NCBI GenBank assembly: GCA_947581755.1
Contig: CANPVN010000013.1
Coordinates: forward strand, 1-41,586
DNA from: an uncultured Clostridia bacterium
Lineage (GTDB): Bacteria; Bacillota; Clostridia; Christensenellales; Pumilibacteraceae
Reading direction: 5' to 3'
Length of the DNA stretch: 41,586 nt
The notes beneath the pieces are model-generated. The model was not told the DNA's origin and made no database searches. It saw nothing but the letters and a program-made list of their open reading frames with translations. The position numbers were made by a program, and so were the translations under genes. This document shows positions 6,379-14,683 of the stretch, one piece after another (position 1 is the stretch's first letter; each line of letters starts with the position of its first letter).

Positions 6379-6430
6379 TTGACATTTCAGTTCAACTGAA
6401 TTATAATAATATAAATTCAGTTATTCTAAA
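6379..6430 (+). promoter_or_regulatory. Virion-operon promoter with paired repressor operators
   Basis: TTGACA (6379-6384), a 17-bp spacer and TATAAT (6402-6407). The dyad TTCAGTTCAACTGAA (6386-6400) fills the spacer; a weaker copy, TTCAGTTATTCTAAA (6416-6430), lies 30 bp on, matching the 31-bp phasing at 4950/4981. Binding at the first dyad would block RNA polymerase directly. Confidence 0.82.
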
Positions 6431-6446
6431 CAAATTAGTATTGTAT

Positions 6447-6472
6447 AAGGAGGTGAAGAAGATATGGATTAA
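6447..6472 (+). other. Strong ribosome-binding site followed by a two-codon frame
   Basis: AAGGAGGTG is the best Shine-Dalgarno match of the phage, eight bases before ATG-GAT-TAA. No longer frame starts here; a GTG within the site gives only eight codons. It lies in the leader of the virion operon, where inoviruses may carry a coat protein gene. It may be a leader/minimal ORF or the relic of a deleted gene. Confidence 0.4.
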
Positions 6473-6548
6473 TAAGTAGGTTATTGAGGTTACATTGTAT
6501 TTGTTATTTTTTTCTCCGAGTATATAATTGAGAGGTAAAAAAATTAAA

Positions 6549-7721
6549 ATGAGTAACAATTTAAGAAATCACATGAAGAAGGACACTATTAAGTGGATAG
6601 CGGTGACATTGGCTATTTTGCTTATTTGTGTCGCGTTGGCAGCTGCCTTGACGAACGGATTCCGTGACGCGAACCCTTACTGTTGGTTGGGTCACACATA
6701 CGAAAAAGGCAGTACTGTATGTTCTGTTTGCGGAGAGCCTTGCGAGCATACGCATTGGAAAGACGGCAAGTGTAAAGAATGCGGCTTTGTCTGTGAACAT
6801 GAGTTCAAAAACGGTAAATGTACAATTTGCGGCGAGAAAGATCCCGCAAAAGAAGTAAGTAATCATCTGGAAGTTGAGAGTTCGGTTGATCACGGAATCA
6901 AATTGATGTCGGCCATAATGCCTATGGCAGTGGATACCGTAACAATAACCGCTACGGTTACTCCTTCAGACGCTGTTGTCGATCTGAAGTGGGAAATGAG
7001 CGGAATATCTTCGCCTTCGGATTATATTGATCTTCAAGTCAATGGTAATAAAAAGAGTGCAACGGTATCCGTAAAGAAGCCTTTCGGTTCCGTCATTACT
7101 TTGAAAGTTTCGTCCGAGTCAAAGCCTTCGGTTTATGCCGAATGTACTTTTAACTATATTAAGCGTATTGAAGGTCTTGATTCTGCTGTTAAGTTCACTC
7201 AAACGACAGCATCCGGAAGCAGTATAACTGTCAGATCCGGAATTGTGGATAAAATGTTTACTTTTAATTACGATAGTTCTCCCTCGTCCAACGATATGTA
7301 TTATCAGTTGGATAAGTCCCTTATAACTTACGGAACGGGAACAAAAGAAGATTCTTCGTTGAGTCTCAAAGTTGAATTTACTTTCAATTCGGCATTTTTG
7401 AGCGCATTATCGAGTTCTTCGAGTATTGTAAATAGCGGTCCTTTTTACAGCAATACAAGTTCGTCGAATATATCGTCTCCGTTGAAATTTGATTCGACAA
7501 TGTTCTCTTTGCTTTTCAAATCGTCGTATGTTTCCGGGAAGGATTATTCGGCGCTTAATAAAGCATTGACTACTTCCGACGGTAAGTTTTTGGATGTAAA
7601 GTTTACTGCAACAAACAGCAAAGGATCTCAAAGTGCGACTTATACAATTAAAGTAGATCCTTCTTCGTTCAGTGTTCTTGCCGGTAATGTCGAACTTGAT
7701 CATAGCAATATAGATTTCTAA
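6549..7721 (+). CDS. Membrane-anchored phage surface protein with cysteine-rich and Ig-like parts
   Basis: 390 residues from the ATG at 6549 (GAGAGG upstream; a TTG 21 bases earlier is not needed). Residues 16-34 are a membrane helix ending in LTNGF. Residues 45-95 hold zinc-ribbon-like repeats (CSVCGEPCEH, CKECGFVCEH, CTICG). Then an Ig-like beta domain (about 115-210) with TITATVTPSDAV resembles bacterial Big_2 domains, followed by a Ser/Thr-rich beta region. The last residues, VELDHSNIDF, recur in variant form at the ends of the next two proteins. The ectodomain is homologous to the C-terminal half of the 777-residue neighbour. Probably outside the cell or on the virion; a role in adsorption is inferred from position only. 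Confidence 0.75.
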   Translation: MSNNLRNHMKKDTIKWIAVTLAILLICVALAAALTNGFRDANPYCWLGHTYEKGSTVCSVCGEPCEHTHWKDGKCKECGFVCEHEFKNGKCTICGEKDPAKEVSNHLEVESSVDHGIKLMSAIMPMAVDTVTITATVTPSDAVVDLKWEMSGISSPSDYIDLQVNGNKKSATVSVKKPFGSVITLKVSSESKPSVYAECTFNYIKRIEGLDSAVKFTQTTASGSSITVRSGIVDKMFTFNYDSSPSSNDMYYQLDKSLITYGTGTKEDSSLSLKVEFTFNSAFLSALSSSSSIVNSGPFYSNTSSSNISSPLKFDSTMFSLLFKSSYVSGKDYSALNKALTTSDGKFLDVKFTATNSKGSQSATYTIKVDPSSFSVLAGNVELDHSNIDF

Positions 7722-7743
7722 TGAAATTATTGGGAGGTAAAAT

Positions 7744-10077
7744 ATGAAAAAGGTAATAATACCTTTAATATTGATTATATTTTCAATATTTTGTTTTACC
7801 GCGTGTCAACAAAGTTGTGATGTAAATCAAGATGTAAGCGAAGAGAAGTCCGGGGAATTTGTCGTTGAATCGGCAACTTCCTCGGTTCCCGAAGTTTTAA
7901 GTTTGAAAAGTATGGCTGTGCCTGCTGTTACTTCTTCGAAGACTGAACCCAATGATACGGTTGTTGTCAAAGCAACTCTTGATCGTGGGAATTATTCGGA
8001 TATTCAATGGCAGCTTGTTTGGCAAACTGCGGGAACAGGCTCTCCGTCCGATTTTGTAAATATGACTGTTGATAGTGGTAATTCGTTTGTAACTTTGCAA
8101 GTAAAGAAGCCTTTCGGCGATGTGATTTTGTTGAGAGCGAATTTAAAATCGGCACAAGATATAAAAGCGGAATGTACGTTAAACTACATTTCGCGATTGT
8201 TGGATGTGTCGGATTTTACAGACGAGTATTGGGATATAAGTTTGAGAAAAATTTGGGATAGTGAATCTGTTGAGGTGCCTTTTAAGGAAAATATGCTTAA
8301 GTGGAGCTTGGGTACAAAGAAGCCCAATTTTGAAGTTACATATTCTTTAAAGCCCAATGATTTGTTCTGGCAGGCTGCGGATTATGCAGCAGGCGGTCCC
8401 GGATCCGGTTATTTTGATCATATTTATAGCGGTTATAATTCGTCTAGTGAATTTTTTATTTACAGTGAGTTTGATTCGGATGATTTGTCTAACATATTAG
8501 AAGTAACGGATATTCATTCCGAATATTCTTCGGATTTTAGAGTTATGGTTAGCGATAACATTGCATTTTTTGCAGCTTGTTGGATGGGCTTTGCTCCTGC
8601 TTTTGAATTGACTGCAACGGTCAGAGCTTACTATTCGGGAATCTACGAAGACAGAATAACCATAGCTAATACTCTTGATGTCTATTTAAGTTTTGTCGAT
8701 CGTGAGAATTTATTCGATATGGGCGACGCTCTTTTACAAGGTGAATATGGTTATGAGGCAGATGATTTGATTATATGTCTTTGTCAAGATAACGACTCTC
8801 ATTGTTTTTACGGCGGCGAGTGTGTATTTTGTAAAAATTCTTATGAGTGTCCTCATGGCGCTTGGCTAATAGATGATCAGGAACAGTCTTTGGGCTATTG
8901 CTTGCAATGCGGATTAGAGTGTCCTCATGAGAATATGGAAGACGGTTCTTTGGATTGTGTTGAATGTGGAATGCAGTGTCCCGGGCATGTATTTTCTACA
9001 AAGGATGATCCTCTTCCTACGGGTAAATGCGATCTTTGCCATTATCTTTGTACGCATATAAATGGTGATGACGGTTCCGGTCGATGTGTGGATTGCGGTG
9101 TAGCTTTGGGTTATTTCAGATCTTCCGGATTGAAATTGATGACAGCTTATTCTATGTTGGATTCCGGTGCTGAAACTATTAAAGTTACAGCCAATATAAC
9201 GCCTGCAACTACAACTGTCGCGAGACTCGGCTGGCGGATGTCAATGGCGGGATATGCGCCTCAAAATTATTTGCAAATGGATATTGCGGACGACTATAAG
9301 AGTGCGGATTTTACCGTGTTGCAACCTTTTCCGACAGCAATAACATTGACAGTTTATTCGATTGACGATGAGCAAGTAAAGGATACTTGTCGTTTTGAAT
9401 ATATTCAACGCCTTCAAGGTCTCGGTTCCGGTGTGATATTTACCGACGGCCACGGCAATTATTTACCAAACGGTTTTTCTAAGGATTCGGGAGTTGTAGA
9501 TCATTTATATAAGTTCAATTATGACTACGGCATTATTTTTGACGGGCCCGGATTCGGAACTCCGAGCGGTGAATTGAATACCAATGCTCATGTAACGATT
9601 AATTTCCGTTCTTTGGATTTTGATTTAGGTGTCGGTAGCTTACAGGATACTTATTCTGCAAGTTTGACGGCTACTTTTAATTCTGAATTTTTGCAAGCGG
9701 TAGATAGCGCCGAAGGGATTACATCAAGTGATCTGCAAGGCGATATGAGTTCTTTGTTTAACAGTAAAGATCCCAATGAAATAAAGATCGATACTCCTTC
9801 GGGTGCAGGTTATAAGGCGGATTTTACTTTGTATTTGGAAATGGTTGCGTTCAAAGGATTATTTACCGAGTCTTATGTCTCTTCCGAAAATTATGTCGGG
9901 TTGTATAATGCTTTGACGGCTTGCGGCGGTAAATTTTTGGATTTGAAGATAAAAGTAAATAACACTAAGAGCAGTGCGGAATCCACTTATACGATTAAGG
10001 TTGATCCTCAAAGTTTCTATACAACTCAAGGTTCCGTTGATCATGTTGAGCTTGATCGTGAAGTGGTGTATTTTTAG
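7744..10077 (+). CDS. Large phage lipoprotein with duplicated Ig-like modules and a cysteine-rich centre
   Basis: 777 residues. The N terminus is a lipoprotein signal (KKVIIPLILIIFSIFCFTAC, Cys at about 21). A first Ig-like module (about 50-155, KATLDRGNYSDIQWQL and VKKPFGDVILL) is followed by a unique region, then a cysteine-rich segment (about 340-455) with repeated CxxCGxxCxH signatures, and a second Ig-like module (VTANITPATTTV, FPTAITLTVYS) continuing to the C terminus VELDREVVYF. The second half aligns with the 390-residue protein upstream, including GKFLDLK, TYTIKVDP and the final motif. GGAGG precedes the ATG. Very large for an inovirus; it could be the receptor-binding protein or a surface protein changing the lysogen. 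Not recognised as a named family. Confidence 0.72.
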   Translation: MKKVIIPLILIIFSIFCFTACQQSCDVNQDVSEEKSGEFVVESATSSVPEVLSLKSMAVPAVTSSKTEPNDTVVVKATLDRGNYSDIQWQLVWQTAGTGSPSDFVNMTVDSGNSFVTLQVKKPFGDVILLRANLKSAQDIKAECTLNYISRLLDVSDFTDEYWDISLRKIWDSESVEVPFKENMLKWSLGTKKPNFEVTYSLKPNDLFWQAADYAAGGPGSGYFDHIYSGYNSSSEFFIYSEFDSDDLSNILEVTDIHSEYSSDFRVMVSDNIAFFAACWMGFAPAFELTATVRAYYSGIYEDRITIANTLDVYLSFVDRENLFDMGDALLQGEYGYEADDLIICLCQDNDSHCFYGGECVFCKNSYECPHGAWLIDDQEQSLGYCLQCGLECPHENMEDGSLDCVECGMQCPGHVFSTKDDPLPTGKCDLCHYLCTHINGDDGSGRCVDCGVALGYFRSSGLKLMTAYSMLDSGAETIKVTANITPATTTVARLGWRMSMAGYAPQNYLQMDIADDYKSADFTVLQPFPTAITLTVYSIDDEQVKDTCRFEYIQRLQGLGSGVIFTDGHGNYLPNGFSKDSGVVDHLYKFNYDYGIIFDGPGFGTPSGELNTNAHVTINFRSLDFDLGVGSLQDTYSASLTATFNSEFLQAVDSAEGITSSDLQGDMSSLFNSKDPNEIKIDTPSGAGYKADFTLYLEMVAFKGLFTESYVSSENYVGLYNALTACGGKFLDLKIKVNNTKSSAESTYTIKVDPQSFYTTQGSVDHVELDREVVYF

Positions 10078-10089
10078 GAGGGAATTAAT

Positions 10090-10668
10090 ATGTCAAAAAA
10101 GATAGCTAATTTTGTCGTATTCCTTCTTGCAATATTGTTGATCGTCGGAGCAATCGGCGCATTATTTTACTTTACGAACGGATTCAATGAAGCGCCTACC
10201 TCTTTTTATGCCGTTGTTAACGGAGATAGGGTTAATAGTCTTGCGAAGGGTTATGATCTTGGAGAAAAGCCTTTGACTGTAGATGTACATTATATTTTTG
10301 ATAGTTCTGATAAAAAGAAGGATTATTCTCTTAAGGTTGTTCCTCATCTGAATGAAGACAAAGATTTTACTTTTACTGTTTCCGGAAAAAGTTATAAATT
10401 CAGTGAAGTCGGCGATCTGACAAAGGGATTTAATATAACTTATGACGGTATGAGTTTTGTTCTTTCTACGAAGGGAAATTTGCAGCAAGTATTAAGCGCT
10501 GCTTACGGTTCCGAAGTAACCGAGCTTTCGTCGGTAGGTTATCCGGATATGTTCGAATTGCAGATTATTTCGTATAATGAAAAATCTGTAATATCTATTC
10601 TGTTCACTTTGCCGGATAAAATTTTTGTTGAGGGAATTGAACTCGATCAAGATGAGGTGAGGTTCTGA
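10090..10668 (+). CDS. Membrane-anchored phage protein sharing the terminal IELDxxxVxF motif
   Basis: 192 residues. One N-terminal membrane helix (FVVFLLAILLIVGAIGALFY) ends in FTNGF, the same segment that ends the helix of the 390-residue protein. The ectodomain is predicted beta (LTVDVHYIFDSSDKKKDYSL and others), without cysteines, and closes with GIELDQDEVRF. Thus it shares both ends with its neighbours but not the cysteine-rich part. AGGAGGG lies upstream; the stop overlaps the next start (TGATG), so the genes are translationally coupled. Likely a minor virion or assembly protein; no family recognised. Confidence 0.68.
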   Translation: MSKKIANFVVFLLAILLIVGAIGALFYFTNGFNEAPTSFYAVVNGDRVNSLAKGYDLGEKPLTVDVHYIFDSSDKKKDYSLKVVPHLNEDKDFTFTVSGKSYKFSEVGDLTKGFNITYDGMSFVLSTKGNLQQVLSAAYGSEVTELSSVGYPDMFELQIISYNEKSVISILFTLPDKIFVEGIELDQDEVRF

Positions 10669-12080
10669 TGCGGCGTATAGTGCAAATGATAATAGCGGTA
10701 GTTATTCTGTTTTGCGGAGTTTTTCCGTTGAGCGGAATATCTACCGCTTTGGCGGTGGAGTCTGAAGTTGTTTATTCGGATGTTCTTGATGATTTACATA
10801 AAGACGAGAATTTCGATGAAAGTTATTATCCCGAAGACGATAAGGATTATTCTATTCAACTTATTCAGATTGCGGAAAGTTCTGCTCAAGAATTATTTGC
10901 TTATATTTATCAGCCGGGTGGACAAGCTTTGGATCTTAGGGCAAGTTACATAAGAATATCTACTAATCCGAAAGAAGCTATAGAACCGAAGGATTATACT
11001 TTAAAACATATTAATTCATCGGGAGTTTTTTATAAATATCTCATTGAGGATTTTAAGGTATCTTCCGATGATACGAGATATTATGGCGTTGTTCAAATAA
11101 TGCGTCCTTGGATTAAGGATGTGGATCCTTCTTCCGGAACGGACAATGAAATAACTCAACAGCCTTTTTCAGTTCAGAAACAATATACTTTTGGTGAACT
11201 TAACGGAAAGCCATTTGTTAGGGAAGAACATATTGATACTATTGAAGTTACGGATAAATTTGTTGGATTTTGTCGTTATCCCGAAGGTGGATTTGAGTTT
11301 TCCGTGACAAGTGAAGCTTGTGACGCTCATTATGTTGCGTTTAATACGGATCGACAAATAGATAAGTTGATTGAAGCGGATTTACAATATAGTACTCAAA
11401 GTGTTTATGATTATTTTCATACTGTTGTGGGTGGTAGTTCCGGTACGGTTTTCGGAGAAATAATTAAACAGCCTTTGTTGACGATAACGGGAGAAAAAGT
11501 CAGTTATGAAGGTGACGGTTGGTGGGCAAGTAAATATTCGTGGAATCGGATTCAAACCGTTGATGAATTTATTGCTACCGAAAAGCGTCATGATGTTTAT
11601 AAAGCTGTAAAGTTTAATAAAGTTGTTGATACTGAATTAACTTTAGATATAGAAAAGGAATTAAAAGGTAAATACTCTTGGGTATTGCGATTTGTCGAGA
11701 CCGATTATACATTACAAGGAACATCTATGGGATATGACCAATGGTATACCAATATTGAGGATGTTACAATATTGCGTTTGCAATTCGTAACAAATGGCGC
11801 TACATATAATCTCGGCGTTATAGATAATATGCAGTCGGAACCAGCCGATCCGGATAAACATAAGCCTTCTAATTCGGTTACGGAAAAGTTTAATTTTGGT
11901 GATGAGGGTTGTCCATCGAGTTGTGCGAGTTTGTGGGGTATATTAGGATTAATATTAATTATTATATTGATTATTCTTTGTTTCCCTATTTTGAAATACT
12001 TAATTCAAGGAATTGTTTGGATAGTTTCTTGGCCTTTTAAGGCTATAAAAAAGGCTATAGATAAACATAAGCGGGAGTAA
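10668..12080 (+). CDS. Probable minor coat/adsorption protein (pIII-like topology)
   Basis: 470 residues: a cleavable signal (MRRIVQMIIAVVILFCGVFP, cleavage likely after STALA), an ectodomain of about 390 residues rich in Asp, Tyr and Thr, then a C-terminal membrane helix (about 420-445, LWGILGLILIIILIILCFPI), a second hydrophobic stretch and a Lys/Arg tail. Signal peptide plus C-terminal anchor just before the tiny membrane proteins and the Zot-like gene is where and how inoviruses encode their attachment protein. No sequence similarity to pIII is evident by eye, so the role is inferred from topology and gene order. Confidence 0.62.
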   Translation: MRRIVQMIIAVVILFCGVFPLSGISTALAVESEVVYSDVLDDLHKDENFDESYYPEDDKDYSIQLIQIAESSAQELFAYIYQPGGQALDLRASYIRISTNPKEAIEPKDYTLKHINSSGVFYKYLIEDFKVSSDDTRYYGVVQIMRPWIKDVDPSSGTDNEITQQPFSVQKQYTFGELNGKPFVREEHIDTIEVTDKFVGFCRYPEGGFEFSVTSEACDAHYVAFNTDRQIDKLIEADLQYSTQSVYDYFHTVVGGSSGTVFGEIIKQPLLTITGEKVSYEGDGWWASKYSWNRIQTVDEFIATEKRHDVYKAVKFNKVVDTELTLDIEKELKGKYSWVLRFVETDYTLQGTSMGYDQWYTNIEDVTILRLQFVTNGATYNLGVIDNMQSEPADPDKHKPSNSVTEKFNFGDEGCPSSCASLWGILGLILIIILIILCFPILKYLIQGIVWIVSWPFKAIKKAIDKHKRE

Positions 12081-12084
12081 AGCA

Positions 12085-12255
12085 ATGAATAAGAAAGATA
12101 AGAAAAAGATAAAGGATAATGTAAAGAAGACAGCGAAGGGGTTTGAAATTATTTGGACTGTTGGTTGGGTTCTATTCGGAATCGCTTTTCTTGGTTTGTT
12201 GATTTATATAGGTGTCGTTGTTTGGAATGGCATATTTCCTTATTGGGGAAAGTGA
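12085..12255 (+). CDS. 56-residue one-helix membrane protein, candidate coat protein
   Basis: MNKKDKKKIKDNVKKTAKGF is a strongly basic N-terminal segment of 20 residues; residues about 22-47 form one hydrophobic helix (ending LLIYIGVVVWNGIF), then a short tail. Size and single helix fit an inovirus coat or end-cap protein, but there is no signal peptide and the positive charge, which in Ff phages lies at the C terminus and contacts DNA, is at the N terminus. It starts four bases after the adsorption-protein stop; the ribosome-binding site GCGGGAG overlaps that gene's end. The next gene follows within four bases. Confidence 0.7.
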   Translation: MNKKDKKKIKDNVKKTAKGFEIIWTVGWVLFGIAFLGLLIYIGVVVWNGIFPYWGK

Positions 12256-12258
12256 TAT

Positions 12259-12351
12259 ATGAAGATATTTAAAAGAATATTATTGTTGTTATTGTTTTTG
12301 GTAATAGCGTTTATTGTAGGATACTTTATATTTACCGGAGCGAATGTATGA
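12259..12351 (+). CDS. 30-residue one-helix membrane peptide
   Basis: MKIFKRILLLLLFLVIAFIV then GYFIFTGANV: a basic start and one long hydrophobic helix. Its stop overlaps the start of the Zot-like gene (ATGA), so it is probably translated by coupling. It resembles in size the end-cap proteins pVII/pIX (32-33 residues) of Ff phages. Identification rests on size and place; no clear ribosome-binding site is seen beyond GGGGAAAG. Confidence 0.58.
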   Translation: MKIFKRILLLLLFLVIAFIVGYFIFTGANV

Positions 12352-14531
12352 AAATAAAAAAGTTTTTTAAGGAATTAAATTACAGGCATTATATATGTCT
12401 TGTTATAACTGCTTTATTTATTGCAGCGATATTTTTATTTCCTTATTGTATACCAAGGCTTATAGAAAGTTTTAAAGATTTAGGACTTTCTATAGCTTTT
12501 TATTTTTGTAAAATGTTTCGTATAGAGAGTAATATTGTTCCTTCGGTAACAGAGATTACATCGACTCCTATTAAGTTACCTTTTTATTTTCCTACGAGTT
12601 GGGAAGAGTTTAAGGTTAAATGGAGTGATTATTGGCATTTGTTTATTACCAAACGTAACTTTGTCGGTTATGTCGGTTCAATTTTTAGTATTTTGGGAAT
12701 TATTGCAAAAGTTATAATATTGCTTCTTCCAGTTGTTGTAATATTGTTTTTAGTCTTAAAGACAATATTAAAATCGAAGCAGGCGCAAATAAATAAAATG
12801 TGTAGTGATGGAAAAGAACCGGATGATGAACCGAGTATTTTTCTGAAAGCGTTTTTATTCGTTATTTCACATATAACAAGACCAATTATTTCTTGGATTA
12901 AAAACTTTTGTTTGTTCGTTAAAGGGCATAAAACTTATTGGATAATTTGGTTAACTCTTTGGTTAGGTTATTTTAATGTATATTCTATAGTTATAGAATT
13001 TTTTGCTTATTACTTCTATTTTGTAATGTCATTTAATTTAGGTAATATTTTTGTTCAGATTTATAAATTATTATCGGATTTGTCTGTTGTGATAAACTTT
13101 ATTCCCGGAATTATATGGATTGTTTTAGGTCTGATTTTATTTGATTTAATTCGGAAGAGTATAGCATACAAAAGATTGAATCATTTTGAAATGCGTAATC
13201 GAGGATTTATAAATGAAAGACCTATAGTCTTTATGCTTTGTGGTTCAATGGGAACTCGCAAGACCACGCTCATTACGGATATGGCCTTATCGCAGGAGAT
13301 AATGTTCAGAGATATTGCAAAAAAAATGCTTTTGGAGAATGACTTAAAATTTCCTCATTTTCCCTGGCGAAAATTAGAGGATTCATTGAGAAAAGCTATT
13401 AGTCTGCATGAGGTTTATAGTCTTGCTACATCACGATTATTTGTAAAACATTTTGCGAATAGATTTGAAGAAAAGCCTTGTCGAGAGAATATTTGGGGTT
13501 ATGATTATGAGCGATATGGTTTGGTTTACGATGATAAATTGAAGGTAATTAATATATGGAAGGTTATAGAAATTTATGCTCAATTATATTATATTTATTC
13601 AATGACATCATCTTTGATAATTTCGAATTATTCTATTCGTTCAGATCTTATAATTGATGAGACAGGGGAGTTTCCTTTGTGGGATACAGATATATTACGA
13701 CGGGACAGTCGAGTTTTGGATGTAGAGTCCGGCTTTTCAAAAATTTTGGATTTTGACGCTTGTCGTCCGGGAAAAAAGATGATTGATGGGAATCCGAATT
13801 CAGATTTTTTTGAGTTCGGAGTTATGAATATTACAGAGATTGGAAAAGAGCGAGGAAATGCCCTCGAGCTTTCTGATATAAAAAAGCAGTCTAAGGAGGT
13901 GAATCAGAAAAACGATCTTTTTAACTCGTTCTTGAAGATGATCAGACATTCTTCTACGATTGACAATTATTCATTTGTTCGAGTAATTGTTGATGAGCAA
14001 CGTCCGGAAAGTTGGGGTGCCGATGCACGCGATCTTTGTGATTTGGTCTATATTGATCCGGGAGCAGCCGCAAAGCTGGCAACATTTTTTAATTTCGAAG
14101 AATTGTTGTATGAGTTGATTTTTAGACATTTTGAAAAATTATACTTTAGATATCGCAGCTGTACATATAACAGTTTATCTCTTTATTTGTTTAAAGTTAT
14201 AATAACGAAGCTTCAGAATCATTATAAACGAATACACAATTTGTTTGATTTTATTCCTATGACGTTACTTATAGAAGATGGGCGACAGGATGGAATGAGA
14301 GAGAAAGGAAAGTATTATCTTATTTCCAAGAAGATTTATAGTGAAAGATTTTCAACGGATTGTTTTTCCGGTATATTGGAAGATAAATCGTTGAGATCAA
14401 AGGTAGGTATGGCTGACATGCCTGCTTTTAGCGGTAAAAAAGCGACTGTAGAAGAGATGATGAAGGTACATTCATATTTCTTTAATGACTTTGTAAAGAT
14501 GAATACAGAGTCAAATTTGGACGTTAAATAA
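12348..14531 (+). CDS. Zot-like filamentous phage assembly ATPase with N-terminal membrane domain
   Basis: 727 residues. The first about 275 contain some five to six hydrophobic segments (around 15-34, 105-140, 165-180, 195-230 and 250-270). Residues about 290-500 are the ATPase: a beta strand PIVFMLCG, P-loop GSMGTRKTT (G299 to T307, Arg304 where most P-loops have Gly) and Walker B LIIDETGEFPLWD (D437/E438). Zot proteins characteristically have a non-Gly residue before the P-loop Lys (as in GxPGSYKS) and a DE-Q/G...FP motif, which supports the call. In pI/Zot proteins the ATPase is N-terminal with one later helix; here the order is reversed. It would drive virion extrusion through the single membrane of a Gram-positive cell. 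Confidence 0.8.
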   Translation: MKIKKFFKELNYRHYICLVITALFIAAIFLFPYCIPRLIESFKDLGLSIAFYFCKMFRIESNIVPSVTEITSTPIKLPFYFPTSWEEFKVKWSDYWHLFITKRNFVGYVGSIFSILGIIAKVIILLLPVVVILFLVLKTILKSKQAQINKMCSDGKEPDDEPSIFLKAFLFVISHITRPIISWIKNFCLFVKGHKTYWIIWLTLWLGYFNVYSIVIEFFAYYFYFVMSFNLGNIFVQIYKLLSDLSVVINFIPGIIWIVLGLILFDLIRKSIAYKRLNHFEMRNRGFINERPIVFMLCGSMGTRKTTLITDMALSQEIMFRDIAKKMLLENDLKFPHFPWRKLEDSLRKAISLHEVYSLATSRLFVKHFANRFEEKPCRENIWGYDYERYGLVYDDKLKVINIWKVIEIYAQLYYIYSMTSSLIISNYSIRSDLIIDETGEFPLWDTDILRRDSRVLDVESGFSKILDFDACRPGKKMIDGNPNSDFFEFGVMNITEIGKERGNALELSDIKKQSKEVNQKNDLFNSFLKMIRHSSTIDNYSFVRVIVDEQRPESWGADARDLCDLVYIDPGAAAKLATFFNFEELLYELIFRHFEKLYFRYRSCTYNSLSLYLFKVIITKLQNHYKRIHNLFDFIPMTLLIEDGRQDGMREKGKYYLISKKIYSERFSTDCFSGILEDKSLRSKVGMADMPAFSGKKATVEEMMKVHSYFFNDFVKMNTESNLDVK

Positions 14532-14534
14532 TTT

Positions 14535-14659
14535 CTTGATAAGGCCTTAGGTATATGTGGTCCTTAACCGATGATTTAAGGACTAAGGAATTAATCAAGG
14601 GATGATCGATCCATAGCGAGTAGGTACTCGTGTGTTACCATACTTGATAATGGTAACAC
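14535..14659. promoter_or_regulatory. Structured intergenic region before rep: two hairpins
   Basis: A nested stem joins CTTGAT (14535)/ATCAAG (14594), CCTTA (14545)/TAAGG (14584) and GTCCTTAA (14560)/TTAAGGAC (14576). A second, perfect 9-bp hairpin follows: GTGTTACCA (14632), 10-nt loop, TGGTAACAC (14651). Neither is followed by a T run. They lie directly before the replication initiator and could be its nicking origin, the packaging signal or an RNA control element of rep. Confidence 0.6.
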
Positions 14660-14683
14660 TTAAGAACAAAAAAGGGAGAAAAT

